Made by a program: the position numbers and the translations under genes. A stretch of DNA of 64,000 bases from Syngnathus acus (Eukaryota; Chordata; Actinopteri; Syngnathiformes; Syngnathidae), in assembly GCF_901709675.1 (NCBI RefSeq), contig NC_051092.1, positions 7,507,491 to 7,571,490 on the forward strand, in the 5' to 3' direction. Positions 31,601 through 40,246 of this stretch are shown one piece after another. Every line of letters begins with the position of its first letter. Positions within the stretch are counted from its first letter, which is position 1. A model generated the notes under the pieces. That model saw only the letters and a list, made by a program, of their open reading frames with translations, did no database searches and was not told where the DNA came from.

Positions 31601-33856
31601 GTAGCCCATCATGTTGTCTTTGTCTCTGTCTGGCGCATAAGGAATGTTTCTTTGACCTTCGGCATGAAACTGATGCGGGTGAGCGTTTAGGTGATCGGGA
31701 GCTAACTGGGTTTTGGACTGGGGCTGGTGATAAAACGTGACGGCGGCACCTGATTTTGACATCTGACTATCCTCAGAGTTGTTGTTTACTGGACTGGTGG
31801 ATGTTGGCGAGAGGGAAGAGCAGGTACTACTCGATGCGGGAGTATGAGCCGGGGAGGGCAAAGGGGAATCGTGAGGCGACACCATCATAAGGCCCATGGG
31901 TGCAACTTGCAGTGGCGAATAGGTGTAGTTCCTCGCCGACGATACGGGAACCGTTTGGTTGAGCCCGAAATATAAACCCTTATTTTTTGATTCACACAGT
32001 TGCGTGTGACTCATTTCTACTTTGAAGGTGGAGACCTGTTTGACAGTCTCCTGTCTTTGGTTTGAAAAACTTTCGCCATTTCTGCTGCTTTGAAAAGAAC
32101 TGGGGATTTTCAGCGAGCTATTTGGATGGGATTTATTGTCATCCTGCCATTCAGAAGGTGAAACCATGTAGGGCACTTTCTGATTGCTTACTTTGCTTTG
32201 ATAACTCAGTTCGGCCGCTGGTCGCAATTGCTGCCACTGCATTCTGTTGTCTTTAGATACATTTAGCCTTTTGTCAGGTGGAGACTGATTCTGAAACTGA
32301 AACTTGTCAGTCACATCACTGTACTGAACTGAGTTTTGCTCCACTGGTAAACATGTCTTACTAGGCCCCTCCCACGAGTGTGGTAACCCGTTTAAAACAT
32401 GATTATTGCCGCTTTTATCAAATTGCACTGCGCCTGTTTGAATACGATTGACTGTTGAATTGTTTAAAGTTTTGCTGAGAAAGTGCATTTGTGTGTGTGG
32501 AATAGTTCTTGTGTGGTGCACACTTGCTTGTGTCCTTTGGTTGGCAGTTGAATCTTTCAGGTGACAGTTCCTCGTGCTCCCTGGGGCTACGGCTGCATCT
32601 TTACCGTCGACCTGTCCAAGATCGTCCGCGCTCTCATTCTTGCCCTGCTCCGGCTGCTGCGAGACGGAAGCGGAGCTGTCACTGCTGGTCGAGTCCTCGC
32701 TCAGATTCCTGGGGCACTGAGTAAAGGCTTGAATAAACTGTGACTGCTGGGTGTGAGGATAAGAGCGCCTGGGCTCCGGCTGCTGTTCATTACTGAACTT
32801 GTTGCCGTTTTGAGCAAGGTTTGGCCCCTCTACAGGCAAAAAGGAAAATGAATTATGAGTCCCATGAACAGAACCGAGGGAGGAGTCTGTAAAGTCTTGG
32901 GGTTGTGGGTTCTGGTCACAGGGAAAAGAGTCAGAGGTTGACTCCTCCAGAAAATTATATCCATATTGAAAAGAGCCAGGCACAAGGCTATTTGTCTTGT
33001 CTGTATGAGCAGTGGATTTTTGCGATGAAGCGTAGTTAGCACCATTAAAAGTTCTCTCAGGAGACTGCCACGTGTTCGAGGCACTCAGCTGAAAGTCAGT
33101 CAAGATCAACTGGCCGCCCGACTGTGCATTGGTGTTCTCCATCGTGGCAGGCTGCTGTTTCTGTGACAGGGGGGGATGTTGGTGGGACGATGTCCCACTT
33201 GAAGATCCCAGTGCCTGTGAGGTATAGCTTGGAGAGGTAAGGTTGGAGGAGGCCTCTTCGAAACAACGGCTGTAGTTGAGCTCTTCTTGCTGGAGCTCAA
33301 CCGCCCTCTCAGGTATGCTGGGAGTGTGGAATCTGTAGCTGCCTGGGACTGGGCCACGGCTGTTGTCCAGTTTTGTCGCTGGTGAAACCTTCTGCTGTGG
33401 GTAGGCAATCCCAATGTTGAGGTTGGCGCGAGTGTTGGTGATGCTGAGACTATACAGGTGCTGTGGGTTGACGCGCTCTGACTTTCCAGAGCGCTTGTTC
33501 TTCTCTCTGCCACGCCCCTTTCCACTTGGTGATTGGGGACTTCCTTTGCCACTGGACCAGGTTCTGTCAATGGCAAACTTTGATCTGTTCTGCAATGATC
33601 TGAAGTCAATCTTGCCAGCCTGCTGTGGCCGTATTACAGCCTCACGCTGCTGAGAACCGTTGCACTCCTTTTTTACTTCGTCAAGCTTGGGGCCTCTGCT
33701 GCTGGCTCTGGCGTCGGTGTCTGCGCTTGAAAAGTGCTCTGAAGACTCCTTTGTGGTTTTGACACTCTGCTGTTGCATCGCTGTCCCCTCATCCTGCAGT
33801 TTGGACTCAGCGCCCAGCTCTTTGACAGCATGCATTCGCTGAGTCTCTCCTGCCAT
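22679..33856 (-). CDS. znf469: Zinc finger protein 469 (ZNF469 orthologue), single coding exon
   Basis: This 3725-residue protein starts at ATG 33856 in the context CACCATGG; an in-frame TTG nine bases upstream is not a likely start. Landmarks are a conserved basic N-terminal block (about residues 90-150, with KIDFRSLQNR and IAYPQQKV), a Ser/Pro-rich segment with SPLPSPAHTP (about 660-690), and a first finger of C2HC type at about 805-828 (TCKQCDQNF...GHKQYC). A lone C2H2 finger follows at about 2402-2428. A cluster lies at about 2953-3050 (CKVC, CYMC, CGMC) and a second at about 3151-3258 (CHHC, CHKC, a CELC stub, CSTC). Basic nuclear-localisation-like stretches lie near 2729 and 2935, and the C-terminus contains LFGQKLTSFKIPL. 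The Ser/Pro segment and first finger match mammalian ZNF469, which is also near 3900 residues with its coding sequence mainly in one huge exon. In humans, loss of ZNF469 causes brittle cornea syndrome and affects collagen/matrix gene expression; a role in transcription is generally assumed. No frameshift or stop is seen. Confidence 0.93.
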   Translation of the reverse strand: MAGETQRMHAVKELGAESKLQDEGTAMQQQSVKTTKESSEHFSSADTDARASSRGPKLDEVKKECNGSQQREAVIRPQQAGKIDFRSLQNRSKFAIDRTWSSGKGSPQSPSGKGRGREKNKRSGKSERVNPQHLYSLSITNTRANLNIGIAYPQQKVSPATKLDNSRGPVPGSYRFHTPSIPERAVELQQEELNYSRCFEEASSNLTSPSYTSQALGSSSGTSSHQHPPLSQKQQPATMENTNAQSGGQLILTDFQLSASNTWQSPERTFNGANYASSQKSTAHTDKTNSLVPGSFQYGYNFLEESTSDSFPCDQNPQPQDFTDSSLGSVHGTHNSFSFLPVEGPNLAQNGNKFSNEQQPEPRRSYPHTQQSQFIQAFTQCPRNLSEDSTSSDSSASVSQQPEQGKNESADDLGQVDGKDAAVAPGSTRNCHLKDSTANQRTQASVHHTRTIPHTQMHFLSKTLNNSTVNRIQTGAVQFDKSGNNHVLNGLPHSWEGPSKTCLPVEQNSVQYSDVTDKFQFQNQSPPDKRLNVSKDNRMQWQQLRPAAELSYQSKVSNQKVPYMVSPSEWQDDNKSHPNSSLKIPSSFQSSRNGESFSNQRQETVKQVSTFKVEMSHTQLCESKNKGLYFGLNQTVPVSSARNYTYSPLQVAPMGLMMVSPHDSPLPSPAHTPASSSTCSSLSPTSTSPVNNNSEDSQMSKSGAAVTFYHQPQSKTQLAPDHLNAHPHQFHAEGQRNIPYAPDRDKDNMMGYLHSSAHTKTTMDGSKGYMDSYGMEHHQPPPPYSAHQLFATSLTTANLDQLDVLLTCKQCDQNFSNVASFLGHKQYCTQPNMPKMEDNRKFHTEPSKAVPSPPNVSMSRCPSDLHLSLLGLNKNGELMSDNETKVDTKDDPMKLNLFSGSGNLPVPLPELEMEDAKLDSLITEALNGLGYQSDNAEIDSSFIDAFADDELNTVKATSNKQCVKTKENVGVENKDKQAALDSSSPRQESSLYESDVDSPRRHKTYADKRVKTPLNFERDPKKNNTKKETPSKNPKTAPREKMKEHESKVKASRKLCKSDDESATTPRFVLSSRFSERCAFKGFQDRSVSMPIQTSTSPTPRTAVKESKRRSTGGGTWSKELIHKIVQQKNKLNVKGSKNLKFSLVMERLPPTVQNPGFGEYDYVSDSDDECEPVKIASQGRLNQSSRCKYTYSKECKWRARSERDRAAWRQASKECFEVKKSEDISLSPEKQGSPPRLKRRGSRSSTSSELSTSVSVSSDSMNSPKSIERIESDSERKADIKRKECPVRKINESSSPQKSCNETSTLALTFTKSPNADKDNLFDNENRTENSTNSIPHADIVDSMPSSSVIAFEKVTYGSSESIEPKSNGKENIPTLSLCTNTLESTDNLCPKEEQSQCAKPLPFTSHSPTGQKETDSSVDKGKKGKRRQRARSKQAELSGSTTIAKQSDSVRTAKEAKTLVNELDMHKPASLCTSLIDEVCLSPTQSQGPLIQKDALHLMPYTLDQDQGLMKSPLTFDTSSMFGDLAAFDSGLYSDMPIQKEGFHSLENTVDKKEELMPSFSPFLEQRDWNLIVSPVLPDEISQYKGNFDKCNEKKSDYNDVALSLPEKIIDYSANLNSCASEDELEIKRIVNELENQLQTTKLETPLTQEDSKQLQMSKFSPLRLSEDSENDTMDARVASEPFAEPELPWTSPFHFNLVSGHHNPHDSIDSEPGGLEHYAKKEGDASDALIMTSQFHNDRTPEERNLKKDIADDTKEENVLEQSRYTENLMKNIEVMSDSLFKSESLVSEHREPNATSLTSPQQESESHSAKEKYHSEKEAITEKQHIFSPSSVKEQKDNIEFILKESQSSLPHSADHIVYVKQSISSEPSEPTKNSISEAKMELISDGREPEMKTLIESSHRSNVVDAHANEDTATDKNVNRSRQNCNDPPLLTEEEAHVPLSATLLKSNLDIHKSPEDAMAGGNELTSEHAKRSVENKHCLVDIHNVSPNPDLLVDLLTTDKPCSPILVESNTESPQNSLTFQDIQAIGQNSLLVLRQMESLNNTDATRYPCEAPQVHDSLKSESNLSFNVIHKKEDLLDVHDIREDLPVDFMASNLNSPCRDEVERHHCNFLHSSSPVSPILAQHQEMDKLENPCNSSVDPSPIQRSGLPGAKSEYPKEVMDCDVAVKTTVEMNCSLTSPPHLELPNSDTNFPAPVPSRVEQSKSFDKCSSHDFKLSPLNYKNNSDEPPQLTQFDYIPISPASKLDDNPFLKAGHGDDHEECFTPTLVFNKAPTDTTVSLNQAEANKISSLNEPLAIQDICLGLSAEMQSTDSPAGIVNEDVDVKPDPCESIKLPLRKLESPLAVEERSLLPIQDISGCLLTPKPLGENRPSLESGQCLKKETSPKKAQNNLQQGKVLCEICLLCFRTVPGLKRHKAMKHSARSVKPIGPPNTTSGNQGMTLIYEASQTGEKEHKDDSQPSPAQIAEMTETGTALILNVSANESATKEMAAETTAVAGVGTGNQTSLVPTKTKKNSKARKNKSSEENSKLDPFSDELLNILKTDLLQAITPEFKSSVLLEQEQPDRHGTGTEQTLLSLTSNSGSENTSQSPTGETNVLSETAGFNRVTDTDKSLCADLSEEVTEDISANNSPSIEDNMSAKHHTYKKSTCAASDEINENAQSSENLAQEILRKVAVEVNCELNGISSDKLHPLACLTPPPPGTSPDLKALLDDDTIFSQLFPRDAEAKRKKCPRVYGKRNKRQKLLSDSDVVHDCTPPPETHTATPHLESQPSDHHTTPCEYETISINDTIMLNMCHNSAPKVPDVKTVSDGKQKDQEDLQDDLLNPFQSTVDQASYEWSKAQDFSVLNPDSTVTSEPITRNAEVSNPSCSPPQQDDVAESAHNLHIDIQNINTTFQLPEIQFFDSSKDVSVSPPIASGNMENKDDEKTKKLTERRGRKRQEGGKKVKDKQYKCKVCFTWFLTLGELNFHKLSHNPSPPPTCYMCVQRKFSSREQLRDHLWEKHAKNKTGIWTCGMCLKEISDVWMYNEHLREHATQFARRGQTQGSMLTIPGCFMQETAVKNFITSIMQHRPSKANRESSKATREQEQTASSNLEASKTPEGAERKLHKSKGSGGGGSKNTLTPLEVLHKTEAPKNVEMHPNCKDPSRDCHHCGKRFPKPFKLQRHLVVHNLEKIFLCHKCPVSYQEAQDLKEHLKVAHKEADELDSKHTTLYTCELCADVMHVIKKSFICSTCNYTFSKKEQFDRHMEKHLSGANKIFKFRGVHRPAKASLCQDDECDSPASKKRRIFSDSLLENSTDSGIASVGSLHLNQASETHTPKAIVPMLDDSTQTATNDYHSETNSANVKTEDIAEDYSDLLVELEKCISMSSSSAAPKEEEIDRTPTAHLDQKCDGESTTEACDVKEENESVCIRVETPQWSTSSEREETTQMNDIAAYGDTQTSDSLPPSKDPLSSSREQVTAKTPGSQLAADAMTENSTHRAVSKQQASFHAAEQKDKVRTSDNAKASMKATESTQVFPSKTSATSSSSNEEKESPRAQKKRKDAKSPHSLQRVSFPATQENVSMDSRCKKKYHPSKVLNPSTARKFDSPNDYPVLSSVRDDIVSNKLISKCKTSPLGLQLKRSLLDSCSPKKTDIAAPLNGDYKSKKGTVGRTSISKVSSVPMTNSLNKSRPKLGVRSVEGHSYRTAESQNHLLSQLFGQKLTSFKIPLRKDTSESIN

Positions 33857-33935
33857 GGTGCACAATGAGTGCTTTGAAGGTCAGCTTCTCAGATGAGGTG
33901 TCTGGGTGACAGAGGCATCGTCTTTTGGGTTGCAT
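33807..33935 (-). promoter_or_regulatory. Upstream ORF overlapping the znf469 start
   Basis: ATG at 33935 opens a 42-codon frame that runs past the main ATG at 33856 in another frame and stops at 33807. Its context (GATTCATGC) is weak at -3, whereas the main start has the strong ACCATGG. This is the arrangement expected for leaky-scanning control, but it is inferred from sequence only. Confidence 0.4.
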
Positions 33936-34047
33936 GAATCAGCAAACGTCCACGGGCAGGAAGTGCAAGGACCGGGCTGCTTGCTGCAGGCTCATCTCTT
34001 GACTTTCATTTTGCGCCGATGATCTCTGGCAGCCCAGCAAATCAGAC
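33857..34047 (-). other. znf469: 5' leader and splice acceptor of the znf469 coding exon
   Basis: On the minus strand, CCGTGTGTTCCTCCAG ends at 34048, a pyrimidine-rich acceptor, and the leader runs 191 nt from GTCTGATTTG to the start codon. It contains three upstream ATGs. The acceptor implies at least one upstream non-coding exon. Confidence 0.55.
33939..34009 (-). promoter_or_regulatory. Two short upstream ORFs in the znf469 leader
   Basis: A 5-codon ORF (34009-33992, MKVKR) overlaps by four bases an 18-codon ORF (33995-33939, beginning MSLQQAARS). The ATGA overlap is the form used for termination-reinitiation, though that is not demonstrated here. Confidence 0.35.
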
Positions 34048-37000
34048 CTGGAGGAACACACGGGATCAGTTAAAAGGCTGAAGCGATTTTATCAAAATAC
34101 TTTTCCTCATATCAAAATAGACTTGTCAAACAGGATTCATTATAATGAACTTATAGTGAAAAGACATGACCTGTGATCGAGTAACTGGACCTGCAGCATT
34201 TAGAAATGACTTCCATGAGTCAAGTGTATTTTTTCTCCCCATTTCAGCCAGCAGAGAGCACCATTGCATCATGCGACAAAGTGGCTTCCAAGGCCCAACT
34301 GCAGCGTCTCATCACGTTGCCAAATTCTACCAAGTGAAACCCAAAGTCAGAAAGGTCCAAATTATGGAAAAACACAATGTAGTATTTACAGTACACGTGC
34401 TGGTTCTCAGACAAATCATTTGATCACACGTGCAATTTTAAAATGAGGAGGAAGACAACAATACAGGATGATAGAAATCCTGTCTCTAAAAAGATGACAG
34501 TCGTTAAATGATTCACAGACTATAGTAGCACAATGTTATGGTGCTTTTGCTAAAGAAGAATAAGATCATGGTGGAATATCTGGAATTTCTTATGGCTTTC
34601 CTCAGGCATCCCAGACACTGCCTCTCAGATCTTCGTTTACTTTGGCCACAACTGTCACTGCTTCTTTTTGAGGCCAGACCAGATGAAAGCTAAAGTTTAG
34701 CACCAAAAAGTCATTCATAGGGAACTTAAATCTGACCTACTTTTCTTTTTTTCCATGGCTATGACTGGCAGAAGCCACAGAAGAGACCCTCATCTTCATT
34801 AGATTTTACACAATAATACAATAGCCTTTGCACATATTAACCTTCCTACTTCTACTTCAAGTAAGTAGAAATGACATTCAAAAATTACCTAATGAGAATG
34901 CGGTATAAGTAATCACACCTACGCCCAGACCAGGCAGGTTTTCGTAAAAGGGTTTCAGTCAGCGTGGTGTCGGGAAGTGGCGCTGAGATGAAAAAAGAAA
35001 AAAAAAATCCTTCAAGGTCATTCCTTGGCATATGTTTCTGCGTCGCAGCCTTTGGTAAACCTCTCAAAGGTATTTAGCACATGAGAAGGGAGGCCTGAGG
35101 CTGCGACCTGGCTGGGTTTTAGGCCTGTTTGTGAAAAATCACATCTTCTCTGCAGCTCCGCACACACTGTCTGCAGCTGTCTTAGCTACAGGTTGGGGAA
35201 AGTAGCATGAAAGGTCCTGCCAGAATCTCCTCAGTGCTTGATCCATCTCCTCAACAGTCAACAGTCACCATCATACATCATAGCTTCAATTGTATTTGCC
35301 CAGAATGACCGTTGAGGTTCAGGGCGGTGGATGAATGGCTATGGCAACAAAAAGACCAGTAAGAAGAAAGTAGCACCAATGCCTCAGCTGTCAGTTTACG
35401 AAAAAAACGGCTCATTTGTTTTTCCAATGTAAGCTGAGAATGCTTCCCTCCATTCCGATGCATTTCAATACATTCTGTGCTTTAACCACACTCGTGATCG
35501 GTTTCAATTAGCTACTTTTTCACAGGTCATGCATATCAGTCTCACTATTTTGTGAGACCTCACCTTTTTGGGCTGGCTTATCTGATTTTATCTTGCAAAG
35601 TATAAATTGATCTTGGACTGTCAAAAGAATATTGGTGGAGGCAAAACTGCAAGCATGGAAGGCATATGCCTTGTGATAACAAATTTTGCATGGCTGCTCT
35701 AAATTTGGTTCCAAAAGAGTGGGGCTTTTAGTGGGGCTTCATAGGTCAATTAAGGTTGCGCACGCATGCTTACTTTCTCCAAGTCGTCTTTCACACGATC
35801 AGGCTGCTCAAGCATCCCACTTGGCGTTCCCACAAAACCACCATTAGGGCAGCTTGACATTGCTGAGCACTCAGTAACTGGTATATTTATGCTATAGATG
35901 TTTTTGTGTCGAGAAAATCGAGAGATTTGTTCCATTACACATGCATGGTGAGTATTCACGTTCTCTCTGGGGTGAGGAAGTGGGTAAGGGGTAGTTGAGT
36001 GAAAACTCAATTTCCTGAACGTCCTTTCCATCATTATGGTGCAGTATAAATGCAGTGTCTGCTTGAGTGAAAATATGCTGGTAACACTGTCAGCTCATCA
36101 CTTCACTGTTTTGAGTTATAATTGCTTTCAGAAATTCTTTTCTCCTGCCAATGAGCTGCAGATCTCGCAAAGTCTGTTATCTTAAGGGACTACTGACTCA
36201 GCATCTCTGAGCTTTGTTAATGTGGTCTTTGTAACAAAAGATATCGACCTAATGTGACTCAAATAAACGGTTGAAGCACATCATTGGTGCCAGGTTAGGT
36301 GACCTTATGTGTATAGCAATTGGAAATTACACCGCTTAACACTTATGGGTAGTTAGGACCTTGATTAAATCATTGTCTTGTCATGACTGGTAAACACACA
36401 CTGAAACTATAGCAATTTTTGTTAATGGAAATGAAAACAAATCAATCATATGAGCATCAGATTTACTAGACACTTGCACTTTTGTCTGAGACAAGAAATG
36501 AGGTCAGCTCAGGAAAAAGGAAACACAGCAAAGAAGGTCATTCACTTTCAGGAAAATCCCACATTGATGTGAGTGTGATGCTCAGTAGGTTGTATAATCA
36601 GGAGTGTGGGGGGGGGGGGGGGGGGGAGGGCTGGAGGGTGAGCTGGCAGAAGAAAGGCTGTCTTGCTGCTCTCATCAAGCCGCTGCCGGCATGACTAGTC
36701 CGGAGAAGGGAATGTGCAGTCAGAAGGGCTGGCCCAGAGCCCACACTGGGGCACACTGCCAAAACCTCGGTCAGTGTGCCTGCCTACACTGTATTTTTGG
36801 AAACATCCATTATGCAAGCAATTTGCCTTTAAGATCTCTGCATTCTGCAAGGACTGGGAGGGAAGAAATGTCAATGATGTGAGGACAGTGCAGCGTGTTT
36901 CCACAGCAATACAGCCTGAAGGTGGAAGTGTGATCAGTACTCTGTCGGTATCCAATCACACACTTTACCTCCCTACTTGTGATTTATGGGCTAAATCTTT

Positions 37001-39900
37001 GACATAGTTCAACTTCCTCCATACTGATGATAGCTTGATAGAAATCTTTAAAATAGTAAAAGGATGCCAGCGCTACCCCTGCTGCAGTTCAAATGTCACG
37101 TGCAGTACCAAAAGGGAGATTGTTATCGTGATGCCTTCATACCTCCACCAGCCCTGACTCCACCCTGACCCAGTGCGGTTAGCTGCACTGCAGGGAAGAC
37201 GTAAGCGTGTGTGTGAGTCAGAGTGTCTCGTGTATAAGTGTATCTAAAGAGACTTTGGTGTGTAATTCCAGAGGCTCCATAGTTTCTCCCCATTTCGCAG
37301 ACGAGTTTTCTTTTATTTATTTATTTTTTCTAACCACTGGATTCCGTTTCCATATTGCTAACCGCGACATTCCACAAACATGATGGAATCTTTGTTTTAG
37401 TGTTTAAAGGTCATTTTCTTTCCTCTTTTTTTGACATAATTTCCCTTGTGTCTGCATGCGTATGGAACATTACTTGCATGGCTGTTCCAAAAACCAGGTA
37501 AATTCTTGGATTGATCATAAAAGAAGGAAAAGTAGTAGGACTGCAGGGGAAGTGCAAGTGAAAAAACCTAGCCTGACTCCCGCAGTTAAGCAAGTGAATC
37601 TGATCTTTAATTGACAAATTCCTTCATTCAGGTATATTTCTTCCACCTTCCTTCTTTCACTCTATCAATATTTGCTTGTCCCTTCTTTAGCCAGGGCAAA
37701 AGTATTTGGTTCCCTCTCAGAATGTGTTTTATTAAACGAAAGAGATACTTTGAGATTAAATAAGTATGGGATTATCTTAATGTCACAGGTATGTCTGGGG
37801 CAACACTCCTGAATTTTAATAGTTGAAGAATTAATGCTTTTTTGAATGACAACACACTGGGGAGATGGAGACAAATATTGGAACTGCATAACTCACCAGT
37901 GTTTAGGCAAGCCAAACAGCGAGAATAGGGCCTTGGGGTGGTCCCGACTGGATTTGAATGTGGCAGATGGACCCCGCAAATCCAAACAAGAAATGGGGGA
38001 GGAAATACTATAGCAGTGCTCAAGGGTCTCAACCGCACACAGCACAGAAGTCATAAATCATCCCTTTTAGTCAGTTATGAATCGAAAAACAAATGGATAT
38101 ATTCGATGAATTTAATAATTCCAGTACTGTTGTAGTATGTCATTCAACGGTAGGATATCAAAGGTTAAACATTTATCGCTTGTCTCATATTCATCCATTG
38201 ATGGAGACCCGAAATATCTTCAGTCTTAAATTATTGGCCTAATTGTTTTCATACTTTTGGAGGGGAGAATAGAGTATCGATGCTCTATGAATGTAGGAAC
38301 TATCTACAGTAAGTCATGAATGTAGGCAAACTAAGACACACTCAATTATTCAAGTGTAGATTTTGTGTATTTTGTGCATTCACAGTGCAGGAAGTAAAAA
38401 GGATGGAAAAACTTATGTTAATGATATCTCAAAGAGTTAACCAGTACAGACATACAACATCGGCAGAGGTACAGATATCGGTATTGGTGCAAGTTGTATT
38501 TTCTATACTGTACTGTATTTGACAGAAACATATATTTGATGCACAAGAAAACCAAATGCACCAGCAGCATGTCGGTGAAAGTCGAAAGATGGGATTGGGC
38601 CTGTAAAGGCAGAGTTATAGTGTAACTGTTGCCTTGGGGTATTTTTCTTATTGACCTGTCAGCCTCCTACCATGAATCAATGAACAAAGTCATCTAAGGC
38701 GAACGTGCACAGGCAAGTAGGAATGTCACTAATACCACCTGTTTGACAGAAGTCCATTCAAGCTGTCATATGTGATACGATGATATAATGAACACTTTAG
38801 CAGTACAGGAGATTCAGCATAACGGGCCAAAATATCAATGATTTATCCATGCCTCGCAGTCACAGTCCATATGGTGAGTCGGAAAAGTATTTTCATGGGA
38901 AGCAGTTGAAGGCCTATCCAGAAGACTATTTAGGACATATATTTTCTCAAACGATAAACGGTAGTAGCTTTGATATATTCTTTTTAGTATCTTTGATGAA
39001 TAAAATAAATAAAACACACTGGCTCTGTTAACAAAAAATGCATTTAAAAAAATATCCATGCAAAAAAATACAATCACACATCTGTAGCGGGACAGTAAAT
39101 AAATGAAATGTCTTATCTTCAGAATGTTCTTTTCGACCTTCCCAAAAAAATGCCTGAAACATCTCATGTTGTTGACCACCACTGCTAAAATTGGGTACAT
39201 CCTTAATTGAACAGATCGCTACATTTTACCCCTGAAATGAAATTAACAAATGAAACATTAACAAATATAACCCAATATGTGTAAGGACAATTGAGTTTCA
39301 ACATGCGGCAGAGTAAGGGAACAGAATACATACACAATTCTGCCAGATGAGGCATGCTTGTATTATTTTTAATTTTCAAAATTTTAACATTACTATGTGT
39401 GGGTGAAGCTTTAATCTACAACCATTTTAGCAATTAGGAGAGAATCTTTACAAGAAGACATTTGAGTACATGTGCGCACGCAACTGCATATAATTGTACA
39501 CTTTACTATTATACTGCGTATCTGCATGTGTGGTTGCAGTAAAAGTGTCTGCAAAGGCTTTCAGGTATAATTTCACAATGGAATGTGTGACCAATATGAT
39601 TGTTAGTGTGATGCTTTTCTTTGCCTCGTGAGAGATGAAGTTATTGGGCTGCATTTTAAAATTTTAGGCAGCCTTAACACCAATTAACCTGCGGTGGAAT
39701 ATTGGTTAAAAATTTTACAATTTAAATGTGGCAAAGCAGTGTTTAAAAGTACGCTTGTACAAATACATACTATCATATACATTATGTCATGTACAAATGT
39801 TTACAAAGATTGCTACGTCTAAGGCTCCGCAAAAAGCACATAAAAGTAGCTCGCTTAAATTTGGCATTGCGTGACAAGAACGGAAAAGCAAATAGGTTTG
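34048..39900 (-). other. Predicted znf469 intron, part 1
   Basis: No coding exon is supported. A 19-base G-run lies at 36608-36626 and T/A-rich simple sequence near 37310-37330. Short frames of 60-120 codons (for example near 38850-39200) have no recognisable domain. Confidence 0.4.
36608..36626 (+). repeat. Poly-G run of 19 bases
   Basis: Nineteen consecutive G bases followed by AGGGCTGGAGGG. It is able to form a G-quadruplex and prone to length error in sequencing. Confidence 0.95.
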
Positions 39901-39914
39901 GTGTTTTTTTTTTC

Positions 39915-40136
39915 TAAGATGGCGCCGTAGTGGCAGCCATTTTCAAGAGCTCTTAAGACCTCTGTTGTTATTTTGTTAGTTGGTTTTTTTTTTTGTCGTG
40001 TTTTATTTGTCCAACGTGTGGACCCTTTGTGAACTTTTCCAGCCATTTGGCCCTGACATTCCTCAACAGAGTGATATGCTTGTTGATTGCGCATTCCCAG
40101 CAGCACTGATCTTGGAGGGAATGTCTGCGCTATTTG
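39915..40136 (+). mobile_element. Possible LINE 5'-end fragment
   Basis: TAAGATGGCGCCGTAGTGGC followed by T/G-rich sequence resembles the YY1-containing 5' start of several fish LINEs. It ends at the pentanucleotide repeat. No ORF is present and the assignment is weak. Confidence 0.3.
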
Positions 40137-40246
40137 AGTATAGTATAGTATAGTATAGTATAGTATAGTATAGTATAGTATAGTATAGTATTGTATTGTA
40201 TTGTATTGTATTGTATTGTATTGTATTGTATTGTATTGTATTGTAT
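40137..40246 (+). repeat. Pentanucleotide microsatellite, ATAGT then ATTGT
   Basis: About eleven ATAGT units switch at about 40190 to about eleven ATTGT units, differing by one base. The clean switch shows that a point mutation was copied through half the array by slippage. Confidence 0.95.

Noticed and set aside
33857-33865. TTG start giving znf469 three extra residues
   Set aside because: The ATG at 33856 has an ideal ACCATGG context, so a non-ATG start just upstream is unlikely.
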